A DNA stretch of 64,000 nt, taken from Bacteroidota bacterium. Its GTDB lineage: Bacteria > Bacteroidota > Bacteroidia > Flavobacteriales > Weeksellaceae. Below the pieces are notes generated by a model, which saw nothing but the letters and a program-made list of their open reading frames with translations, was not told where the DNA came from and did not search any database. The number at the start of each line of letters is the position of its first letter. The first letter of the stretch is position 1. A program made the position numbers and the translations under genes. The DNA lies in contig JAEXBS010000047.1 in assembly GCA_023393915.1 (NCBI GenBank), positions 248,001-312,000 of the forward strand, read 5' to 3'. Below are positions 57,406 to 64,000 of this stretch, piece after piece.

Positions 57406-60261
57406 TTACATATAAGCTTCAATGGGCTCACAAGTACAAATTAAATTTCTATCTCCGTAAGCTTCATCCACTCTAGAAACAGTAGCAAAGAACTTACACT
57501 CACGTACCCACTCTAAAGGATAAGCAGCTTGTTCGCGCCCGTAAGGACGATCCCAAGAATCTGAAATCACAATTTCTTCTGTATGAGGTGCATTTTTTAG
57601 CACGTTATTCTCTTTGTCTGCATGTCCTTCTGCAATGGCATCGATTTCCGACTTGATTGAAATTAGAGCTTCTGCAAAACGATCGATTTCTTCTTTGCTT
57701 TCAGACTCAGTAGGTTCAATCATTAATGTTCCTGCAACCGGGAAAGATACTGTTGGTGCGTGGAATCCATAGTCCATTAATCGCTTAGCAACATCAGCTA
57801 CCTCGATCCCAAGTGATTTAAATTGGCGGAAATCAACAATACATTCATGCGCTACTCTACCCTTTTCGTTTTGGTAAAGAATCGGATAATGCTCTGCTAA
57901 AACTTCTTTCAAATAATTAGCGTTAAGAATTGCATGCTCCGTAGATTTCTTAAGCCCTGCAGTACCAAGTAATTTAATGTAGGCATAAGAAATATTCAGT
58001 ACTAGAGAGGAACCGTAAGGCGCAGATGAAATTCCTTTAAGTGCCTGTGCTCCTCCTGTTTTCACATTTGCGTTGGAAGGCAAGAAAGGAACTAAATGCT
58101 TGGCAACACAAATCGGTCCAACTCCTGGTCCTCCACCTCCGTGAGGTATAGCAAAAGTTTTATGCAGGTTTAAGTGACAAACATCAGCGCCAATATGACC
58201 TGGACTTGTGAAACCAACTTGAGCGTTCATATTGGCTCCATCCATATACACTTGACCTCCATTGTCGTGGATGATTGTAATAATCTCTTTAATATTATCA
58301 TCAAAGAAACCGTAAGTCGAAGGATAAGTAATCATGGCCGCAGATAAATTGTCCTTATGAAGTTCTGCTTTCGCTTTTAGATCCTCGCTGTCGATTTCTC
58401 CATTCTCCAAATTTTTAACCACCACTACCTTCATTCCAGCAAGCACTGCAGAGGCAGGATTGGTTCCGTGGGCGGATTGAGGAATAAGAACTATATTTCG
58501 GTGCCCTTCTCCTCTGGATTTATGGTATTCTCTAATAACCATTAGCCCAGCATATTCGCCTTGCGCTCCTGAGTTAGGTTGTAATGAAGTTCCTGCAAAA
58601 CCTGTAATTTCACTAAGATCCTTCTCTAGTTCTTGGATCATCTCTTGATAACCTTTAGCTTGTTCCACAGGAACGAATGGATGCACATTCCCCCATTCTC
58701 CCCAAGATAGTGGTAACATCTGGGTGGCTGCGTTAAGCTTCATTGTACAAGAACCTAAAGAAATCATGGAGTGAGTTAAAGAAAGATCTTTACGTTCCAG
58801 TCGCTTGATATAGCGCATTAACTCCGTTTCAGTATGGTATTTATTAAATACTTCTTCGGTTAGAATTTCATCGGTTCTTAGTAGATCGGAAGGAATAGAA
58901 TACTCTTCCTTGATACTGAGTTTAAAAGCTTGTTTGCCAATGAAACGAGCAAACCCCTCCAATAGGTAATCCAACTTCTTAAGCGTTGTACTTTCATTAA
59001 GCGACATACTTACAATTCCCTCTGAGAAATAATTAAGATTAATTCTAAGGTCAGTCATAAGTCGCTTAAGTTTCGCTTTTTCATCCTCATGCAACCTGAT
59101 TTTTACTGTATCAAAAACAGGCTCTTCTACGACATCATAACCTAAAACATTTAAGGCATTAGCTAACGCATTGGTTTTGTAATGAATTTGATCCGCAATA
59201 AATCCTAATCCTTTAGGACCGTGATACACAGCGTACATTCCAGCCATAACAGCTAATAAAACCTGCGCTGTACAAATATTAGAAGTAGCGCGTTCTCTTT
59301 TGATGTGCTGCTCTCTGGTTTGGAGCGCCATTCTTAGAGCTCTTTTTCCTTGAGCATCTTGTGAGACTCCTATAATTCTACCTGGAATCACTCTTTTATA
59401 ATCCTCTTTACAAGTAAAGAAAGCAGCGTGAGGTCCACCGTACCCCATAGGAATCCCAAAACGTTGGGTTGTTCCTACAGCGCAATCTGCACCCATATCT
59501 GCTGGTGATTTAAGTTTCACTAAAGCCAGCGGATCACAAGCTACGGCCACTTGCAGATCAAGTTCTTTATAATTTTTGATGTCCTGAGAATAATCTAAAA
59601 CAATACCGTTCTTTCCGGGATACTGAAGTAATACCCCAAAATACGTATCGTTTAACTGGTGTGATTTATGATTTCCAACAATCAATTCAATTCCTAGACC
59701 TTCTGATTTTGTTTTAAGTACATCAATGGTCTGCGGAAGAACTAGATCGGATACAAAAAATTTGTTTGCTGTTTTCTTTTGCTCCTTGGTACGCGATTCA
59801 TAGAACATGTGCATCGCTTCGGCAGCCGCCGTAGATTCGTCCAATAAAGAGGCATTAGCAATAGGAAAACCGGTTAAAGAGGCCACAACCGTTTGAAAAT
59901 TCAAAAGAGCTTCTAATCTACCTTGAGCAATTTCTGCTTGATACGGCGTATATGCTGTATACCAAGAAGGGTTTTCAAATACGTTTCTCTTAATCGCTGA
60001 AGGAAGTAAAGTGTTGTGAAATCCAAATCCAATATAATTGGCAAAATCACTATTCTTTAGCGCTAAAGCCCGTGAATGTCTTAGCATTTCATACTCAGAC
60101 AATGGCTCAGAAATGTTGAGCTCTTTTTTAAGACGAATAGAATCTGGAATTGTTTGCGAGACCAAAGTGTCCAAGTCAGCAACTCCAATACGTTCTAGCA
60201 TCGCCTGGGTATCCGACTCATTAATCCAAATGTGGCGATTCACAAACTCGTGTGTATTCAT
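57406..60261 (-). CDS. gcvP: Glycine dehydrogenase (decarboxylating), P protein
   Basis: The protein has 951 residues, the full single-chain length. The start (HEFVNRHIWINESDTQAMLERIG) and YTPYQAEIAQGRLEALLNFQ in the N-half are typical; the PLP site HLNLHKTFAIPHGGGGPGVG near residue 700 contains the Schiff-base Lys. It decarboxylates glycine and passes the aminomethyl group to the H protein of the glycine cleavage system. Other gcv genes are not in the window, consistent with dispersed genes in this group. Confidence 0.95.
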   Translation of the reverse strand: MNTHEFVNRHIWINESDTQAMLERIGVADLDTLVSQTIPDSIRLKKELNISEPLSEYEMLRHSRALALKNSDFANYIGFGFHNTLLPSAIKRNVFENPSWYTAYTPYQAEIAQGRLEALLNFQTVVASLTGFPIANASLLDESTAAAEAMHMFYESRTKEQKKTANKFFVSDLVLPQTIDVLKTKSEGLGIELIVGNHKSHQLNDTYFGVLLQYPGKNGIVLDYSQDIKNYKELDLQVAVACDPLALVKLKSPADMGADCAVGTTQRFGIPMGYGGPHAAFFTCKEDYKRVIPGRIIGVSQDAQGKRALRMALQTREQHIKRERATSNICTAQVLLAVMAGMYAVYHGPKGLGFIADQIHYKTNALANALNVLGYDVVEEPVFDTVKIRLHEDEKAKLKRLMTDLRINLNYFSEGIVSMSLNESTTLKKLDYLLEGFARFIGKQAFKLSIKEEYSIPSDLLRTDEILTEEVFNKYHTETELMRYIKRLERKDLSLTHSMISLGSCTMKLNAATQMLPLSWGEWGNVHPFVPVEQAKGYQEMIQELEKDLSEITGFAGTSLQPNSGAQGEYAGLMVIREYHKSRGEGHRNIVLIPQSAHGTNPASAVLAGMKVVVVKNLENGEIDSEDLKAKAELHKDNLSAAMITYPSTYGFFDDNIKEIITIIHDNGGQVYMDGANMNAQVGFTSPGHIGADVCHLNLHKTFAIPHGGGGPGVGPICVAKHLVPFLPSNANVKTGGAQALKGISSAPYGSSLVLNISYAYIKLLGTAGLKKSTEHAILNANYLKEVLAEHYPILYQNEKGRVAHECIVDFRQFKSLGIEVADVAKRLMDYGFHAPTVSFPVAGTLMIEPTESESKEEIDRFAEALISIKSEIDAIAEGHADKENNVLKNAPHTEEIVISDSWDRPYGREQAAYPLEWVRECKFFATVSRVDEAYGDRNLICTCEPIEAYM

Positions 60262-60297
60262 ATGATTAGGTTTTTATTTTATGTAAAAAAGGAATGG

Positions 60298-60328
60298 TAA
60301 AAATACAACTAATTCGTTGGAACAGCAA
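60298..60328 (-). promoter_or_regulatory. Candidate gcvP promoter
   Basis: On the reverse strand TATTTTTA (60305-60298), one base from TAnnTTTG, lies 20 nt downstream of TTG (60328-60326), about 37 nt before the gcvP start. Spacing fits the Bacteroidota -33/-7 pattern. No glycine riboswitch-like fold is seen in the leader. Confidence 0.4.
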
Positions 60329-60407
60329 GAGACTAGCGCTCCACTACTTTAGAACAAAAGGATAAAATTAATTGTACTTATTCTAAATAAAAATATATAT
60401 TTGCGCT

Positions 60408-60560
60408 ATGAATGTAGCAATTGTTCCTTTCAAAATAGCGCCGCTTGCCCCTTTAAACATGCAAGAAACCGCCTACTATTGTACAAAAAAGAAGTGCTGT
60501 AAAAAGTTCAAAAAGGGGAAACGATGCAAAAAATGCCCGGGAAGGCTTAAAATGGCGTAG
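60408..60560 (+). CDS. Cys-rich 50-residue protein, probably leaderless
   Basis: The protein has 50 residues. The C-terminal half YYCTKKKCCKKFKKGKRCKK then CPGRLKM holds five Cys in a Lys-rich context, like a tiny zinc- or metal-binding unit. Just upstream TATATTTG (60396-60403) is a perfect -7 box with TTG (60372-60374) 21 nt before it; transcription would begin at about the ATG, giving a leaderless mRNA. It is divergent from gcvP and convergent with the DnaJ-domain gene. Function unknown. Confidence 0.55.
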   Translation: MNVAIVPFKIAPLAPLNMQETAYYCTKKKCCKKFKKGKRCKKCPGRLKMA

Positions 60561-60569
60561 AGATTCTCC

Positions 60570-61214
60570 TTACTTCAGAATAAAAATCAAAAAAAGAATT
60601 AAAACAAGTACTACAACGGCTATAACCACCGGTTGTAAGCCTACTTTCCCCTCCGTACTTTGAGACTTAACTCGGAAGCGAGAAGAACTAGAAGAATGCA
60701 AATCTTGGGGGTCCTGATCAAAAACATGAAATTTATCATATATCACCAAAGAACTAACCACCGTTTTACGGAGAAGTGTGTTTTGAGCATGCAGAAGTAA
60801 TTGAAACTTACCGTTTTGAAATTCTGGAACTTCGATGGTTTTCTCTCCAAAAGGTTTTACCAACCCAAAAGGTAAAAGTTTTACCACATCCGCATTCTCC
60901 GTGTTCCATTTAACTATCACTTTCCCACTCTCATCCACCTTCAGCTGAGAAGAGCTAAAGGAACGTATTACTGGAGGTAATTGACTTCGCTCTCTTCTCT
61001 GTATCTGTGCAAGACCTTTGTCGTACAGTTTTCGACTTTCGGGATCAATTAAAACTTCATAAGCTTGTTTTAAATCACTAAAACGCTGGATAAAAAACGC
61101 ATCAGCGCTGTTTTTATCCGGATGGTATTTATGCGATAATTTACGGTAGGCGGCCCTAATCTCTTCTGGACTTGCCTCGGGTAAAATACCTAAAAAATAA
61201 TAGTAATCTTTCAA
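60570..61214 (-). CDS. J-domain (DnaJ-like) membrane protein
   Basis: The start is probably the TTG at 61214 (LKDYYYFLGILPEASPEEIR), because a -7 box TATTTTTG (61239-61232) lies just upstream of it; an ATG at 61274 would precede that promoter. The J domain has AAYRKLSHKYHPDKN with HPD, then FIQRFSDLKQAYEVLIDPES. The middle is beta-rich. The C-terminus is a membrane helix (VVIAVVVLVLILFLIFILK), so it is tail-anchored. It should stimulate a DnaK-type Hsp70 at the membrane. Confidence 0.8.
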   Translation of the reverse strand: MKDYYYFLGILPEASPEEIRAAYRKLSHKYHPDKNSADAFFIQRFSDLKQAYEVLIDPESRKLYDKGLAQIQRRERSQLPPVIRSFSSSQLKVDESGKVIVKWNTENADVVKLLPFGLVKPFGEKTIEVPEFQNGKFQLLLHAQNTLLRKTVVSSLVIYDKFHVFDQDPQDLHSSSSSRFRVKSQSTEGKVGLQPVVIAVVVLVLILFLIFILK

Positions 61215-61237
61215 ACAAAATATCTGTAGGGCAAAAA

Positions 61238-61255
61238 TAGCAAATCTTTTTGCTA
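61238..61255. promoter_or_regulatory. Palindrome between divergent genes
   Basis: TAGCAAA-TCTT-TTTGCTA is a perfect 7-bp inverted repeat with 4-nt centre. It overlaps the -7 box of the J-domain gene by two bases and lies 10 nt before the ATG of the forward gene at 61266. It is well placed to be an operator controlling both. The regulator is unknown. Confidence 0.45.
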
Positions 61256-61265
61256 AATTTAACTC

Positions 61266-62348
61266 ATGAATCATTACGGCCCAAAAGACCCTTCAGCTGA
61301 TGTAGGAATTTCCAAAAGGAAACCAGCTTACCCCGTCTCTCCAGAGCTTTTGAAGTATCTTGAGCGCTACGATCGAGCCCATAAACTACCGGTACATTAC
61401 GAGGATCTATTGAGATATACCGATTTCCTCCCTGTCCTAGACAATTCAGGGAAGGACACCTTATGGTACTCCGTGATTTATCCACAATACGAGATGCAAG
61501 AAATCCATCAGGGTCTAATAGAGATTTACCAAAATTTAAGATCCGATGGGAATCAGGAGGCAAGAAGTCACCTTACTGTTGATAGTATTGACTATTGCAC
61601 CTTTGGCAATTCGCATCCTTTTCGAATCCGAATTAAAAACCTTCATAACGACATCCACGACTACTTTTACGTAAAAAAAGCAGACGCCTCTAGAATCTAT
61701 GGACTTGAACTCGAGTATCTACTTTCTCCCAGCCGTATCGACTTTTTTGTCGATGGAAATACTTTAATTGAGGAACACGTATCAGGAATCCCAGGTGATT
61801 TGTTTCTTAGGGATTGGATGGATGAGAACCAAAACCCCAAAAGAATTGCCAAGGAGTTCGTGAAATTCAATGAACGTTGTTTTCTTAGACTTTTAGGAGA
61901 CCAACGGTCTTATAATTTTGTTATGGTACTGACCCCCGACTTTGATGAAGTAAAGTATAGGATTCGTTCCATAGATTTTGATCAACAATGCTACGAGGGA
62001 AGAAAAAACGTTTACAAACCGCAATTCTTTAAAGAGAATAGAGCTTATGTGCAACTCGTTATGGACAATATCGAAGAATCTTCCATTTTACAGTACCAAA
62101 AAGAAGAACGCTCGTTAATGGCAAAACGGATGATCGTTGCCAGAACACGATTTACACAGCTTTTAAAAGCAATGAAAAAAGACGAGCTTTCAAGCCCGGA
62201 AAAAATAGAATCATTAAAAAAAGAACTCTACGAAGAATTTGAAGATTCTAAGTTTTTAGAATGTCAAAGGATGGGAGAAATCGTTGAATTGAAACTCTAC
62301 CTTACCTTAAAAGGATTTGGAAAATCAATCGCACCTCCGGAACTGTAA
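61266..62348 (+). CDS. Conserved hypothetical protein, kinase-like
   Basis: The protein has 360 residues. Segments resembling an aminoglycoside-phosphotransferase-type kinase fold: HDYFYVKKADASRIYGLELE (a strand with Lys and a following helix Glu), DFFVDGNTLIEEHVSGIPGD, then LLGDQRSYNFVMV (a GDxxxxN catalytic-loop pattern) and RIRSIDFDQQCYEG (IDFD, metal-binding). The remainder is helical. A kinase role is inference; no substrate can be named. Divergent from the J-domain gene. Confidence 0.55.
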   Translation: MNHYGPKDPSADVGISKRKPAYPVSPELLKYLERYDRAHKLPVHYEDLLRYTDFLPVLDNSGKDTLWYSVIYPQYEMQEIHQGLIEIYQNLRSDGNQEARSHLTVDSIDYCTFGNSHPFRIRIKNLHNDIHDYFYVKKADASRIYGLELEYLLSPSRIDFFVDGNTLIEEHVSGIPGDLFLRDWMDENQNPKRIAKEFVKFNERCFLRLLGDQRSYNFVMVLTPDFDEVKYRIRSIDFDQQCYEGRKNVYKPQFFKENRAYVQLVMDNIEESSILQYQKEERSLMAKRMIVARTRFTQLLKAMKKDELSSPEKIESLKKELYEEFEDSKFLECQRMGEIVELKLYLTLKGFGKSIAPPEL

Positions 62349-62363
62349 GAAATGGCATAGAAA

Positions 62364-62383
62364 ATGAGGGTTTCTACCCTCAT
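62364..62383 (+). terminator. Hairpin between convergent genes
   Basis: ATGAGGGT-TTCT-ACCCTCAT is a perfect 8-bp stem 16 nt after the forward stop; a T-run (TTTTTTTT) follows after 12 nt. A second hairpin, TAGGCA-ATGA-TGCCTA (62406-62421), lies next to the stop of the reverse gene. Together they probably end both transcripts. Confidence 0.6.
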
Positions 62384-62425
62384 TCAATAACATATTTTTT
62401 TTGCGTAGGCAATGATGCCTAAGCT

Positions 62426-62836
62426 TTATTTCTCAACGTATTTTTCAAAGTTGGTAAGTACAACATCCCAAAACCGTTTTTGAGTTTGCGACGTGTTTTT
62501 CGTCTCTGGTTGAAAAACCATTGTAAATTTAGTTGTGGTTGCATCAATGGCCTCAAAGAAAAAAGTAGCTTCCCTACCGTCGTGTAAGATGAGATCAATT
62601 TTCTCATGGGTTTGAATTTTATCAATTCTACCTTTGAACTCGTATCCAGTGCCAGCTTCTTTTGTAGACATTAAATAGCGAAACTCTCCTCCTTCCTTTA
62701 ACTCAACTACTGCACTTTGGCATTTTTGATTCTGCAAAACAAAAAACCATTTAGTAACATGTTTAGGGTCAGTGAAATACGACCACACCTTATCAACCGG
62801 CGCCAATAGAACAACCTCCGATTTTATCGATTCCAT
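62426..62836 (-). CDS. SRPBCC (AHSA1/START-like) domain protein
   Basis: The protein has 136 residues: VVLLAPVDKVWSYFTDPKHV, then WFFVLQNQKCQSAVVELKEG, GGEFRYLMSTKEAGTGYEFK, and a final helix FWDVVLTNFEKYVEK. This is the helix-grip fold of AHSA1-like proteins, which bind small apolar ligands or act as chaperone cofactors. The size is normal. Role unknown. Confidence 0.8.
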   Translation of the reverse strand: MESIKSEVVLLAPVDKVWSYFTDPKHVTKWFFVLQNQKCQSAVVELKEGGEFRYLMSTKEAGTGYEFKGRIDKIQTHEKIDLILHDGREATFFFEAIDATTTKFTMVFQPETKNTSQTQKRFWDVVLTNFEKYVEK

Positions 62837-63177
62837 AGCTTATTATTTTCCATAAAGATAGACAAAAATAAATATTGAAATATTTTCCCAATATATTTTT
62901 CTTTACTTTTCCCTACAATTTAACTTCAAAATTACTCTGAGCGATGCTCAGTTACCTTTTTTTGAAATGTTAATTTTAAGTTAAGCTACGTTCGATATTT
63001 GCCGAAAGAAAATTTCATCTGTAGTTAAACTAAAGATCTGCTGTTCTATTGTTCTGCTACAGCAGATTCTACAGAAATTTCCAGATGCCCCTGACTTAAA
63101 ACCAGAGTTTAAAGCTAAAAAAGCGCAAAAGCCTAATAAGCAATTGCGCTGAATTTAAATTTCTTAACCTAACTATA
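62837..63177. other. Intergenic region with inverted repeats
   Basis: About 340 bases. It contains ATCTGCTGT (63036-63044) and ACAGCAGAT (63059-63067), a 9-bp inverted repeat, within a longer imperfect one (about 63009-63085: AAATTTCATCTGTAG against CTACAGAAATTTCC). A protein-coding frame is not apparent. It could be a decayed small element or a regulatory hairpin. Confidence 0.4.
63122..63150 (-). terminator. Terminator for tpx
   Basis: On the reverse strand AGCGCAA and TTGCGCT form a 7-bp stem with a 15-nt loop, followed by TTTTTTAGC. It lies 28 nt after the tpx stop codon. Confidence 0.7.
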
Positions 63178-63675
63178 TTACGAAAATGCGTTTAAAGCTG
63201 CATCATAATTAGGTTCTTCTGTAATTTCCCCAACTTGCTCGGTATAAAGAACTTTGCCCGCTGCATCCGTTACAATGACAGCTCTACTAAGCAGTCCTTT
63301 CATCGGACCATCAATTATTTCCACTCCATAATCCGACCCAAAACTTCCCCTGAAATCCGAAAGTGTTTCTACATTATTCAGTCCTTCAGCTGCACAGAAT
63401 CTTCCTAACGCAAAAGGCAAATCTTTTGATACATTAATCACTACTGTATCTTCAAGAGCCGTTGCTCTTTTATTAAATTCTCTTGCAGATTGTGCACAAA
63501 TACCCGTGTCAATACTTGGGAAAATATTAAAGATCTTCTTTTTGTTCTCAAACTCAGAAAGTTCGCGAACATTAAGATTTTGATCTACTAGAGCAAAATC
63601 ACGAACACTAAGTCCTGCCTCTGGCAGCTCACCCATTGTATGAATTTCGTTTCCTTTTAATTTAATTGTTGCCAT
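63178..63675 (-). CDS. tpx: Thiol peroxidase (Tpx)
   Basis: The protein has 165 residues. IFNIFPSIDTGICAQSAREF carries the peroxidatic Cys in the T-x-x-C motif; FALGRFCAAEGLNNVETLSD carries the resolving Cys region. Start ATIKLKGNEIHTMGELPEAG is typical. It reduces hydrogen peroxide and alkyl hydroperoxides with thioredoxin. Length matches the family. Confidence 0.93.
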   Translation of the reverse strand: MATIKLKGNEIHTMGELPEAGLSVRDFALVDQNLNVRELSEFENKKKIFNIFPSIDTGICAQSAREFNKRATALEDTVVINVSKDLPFALGRFCAAEGLNNVETLSDFRGSFGSDYGVEIIDGPMKGLLSRAVIVTDAAGKVLYTEQVGEITEEPNYDAALNAFS

Positions 63676-63863
63676 AAAATTATATATTATAATGACTCAA
63701 AGATAACATTTAATTAGGCGAAATAAAAGTTACAGAAAGTTAAATATTAATTAAAAAAGAAAGGGTTAGAAGAAAGCATACTAGTGAAAACTAACCCAAC
63801 TCACTGAAAATTTCACTAAATTTGTGCTCCTTTTACTTACCGAAATAAAAACTTAAGTATATA

Positions 63864-64000
63864 ATGTCAAAAGCAAAAATTTACTACACGTTGACGGACG
63901 AAGCTCCAATGCTTGCCACTCATTCTTTTTTACCAATTATAAAAGCCTTTACTTCCAAAGCGGGCATTGAGATTCAGGTACCGGATATCTCTCTCGCGGG
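63864..64000 (+). CDS. icd: Isocitrate dehydrogenase (monomeric NADP type), N-terminal part
   Basis: From the ATG at 63864 the frame is open to the window edge: MSKAKIYYTLTDEAPMLATH, then SFLPIIKAFTSKAGIEIQVP and DISLA. This is the start of the ~740-residue monomeric NADP-dependent isocitrate dehydrogenase. It oxidises isocitrate to 2-oxoglutarate in the TCA cycle. The remainder lies outside the window. Confidence 0.9.
   Translation, partial: MSKAKIYYTLTDEAPMLATHSFLPIIKAFTSKAGIEIQVPDISLA

Overview
The window is about 47 kb of a temperate, tailed prophage followed by about 17 kb of chromosome from a member of the Bacteroidota, most likely a Flavobacteriia-class marine-type bacterium. The evidence is the TAnnTTTG-type -7 promoter elements, the lack of Shine-Dalgarno sequences, the moderately AT-rich composition, and host genes typical of the group: a long TPR protein next to an outer-membrane barrel gene, a stand-alone 951-residue GcvP and a monomeric-type isocitrate dehydrogenase. 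The window's left edge cuts the integrase gene. The right prophage end abuts a tRNA-Arg(CCG) gene at 47000-47071, so the other attachment site should lie just outside the window on the left.

Prophage layout. (1) 1-1843, reverse strand: a lysogeny module of integrase, a small HTH-like protein, a lipoprotein and a CI/LexA-type repressor. (2) 1844-2052: divergent control region. (3) 2053-12076, forward: early genes, including an excisionase-like HTH, a KilA-N/ANT antirepressor, an SMC/SbcC-like ATPase, a RecT-like annealing protein, an MBL-fold hydrolase, an initiator/helicase-loader candidate with iteron-like repeats inside it, a DnaB-like ATPase, a DnaA-C-like protein, an SSB-like protein and a VRR-NUC nuclease. 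(4) 12163-19467, forward: a DUF4417 protein, a metallopeptidase gene split by an in-frame TAG, terminase, portal and minor head protein. (5) 19528-25760, reverse: an accessory block with small proteins, a SprT-like metalloprotease, an HNH nuclease and a DEDD exonuclease. (6) 25918-46829, forward: scaffold, capsid, connector, tail, fibre and lysis genes.

The most striking system is a diversity-generating retroelement (DGR) at 39452-42842. It has a C-type-lectin/FGE-like target gene with a variable repeat (VR1), an accessory-position ORF, a template repeat (TR), and a reverse transcriptase with the YADD and IGNYLSQ motifs. VR1 differs from TR at 16 of 114 positions, all at TR adenines. A second variable repeat (VR2, 6267-6342) lies 35 kb away inside a small gene of the early recombination cluster and differs at 15 of 76 positions, again only at TR adenines. 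The DGR therefore appears to diversify both a tail-associated protein and a second protein made with the early genes. The last three differences are identical in both VRs, which defines an 18-bp candidate IMH. The DGR block also appears to sit inside a former single tail-fibre gene: the 40-residue repeats and a carbohydrate-binding-like domain are divided between the ORFs on either side.

Other signals are a palindromic operator-like element shared by two internal control regions, a collapsed DNA methyltransferase gene, a frameshifted small gene, and in the host part a leaderless-looking Cys-rich 50-residue protein and a palindrome between divergent genes. The host genes on the right encode an outer-membrane barrel, a TPR protein, an APC permease, a lipoprotein, an SPFH protein, dGTPase, GcvP, a DnaJ-domain protein, a kinase-like protein, an SRPBCC protein, Tpx and the start of isocitrate dehydrogenase. 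All functions are judged by reading the sequence; no database search was run.
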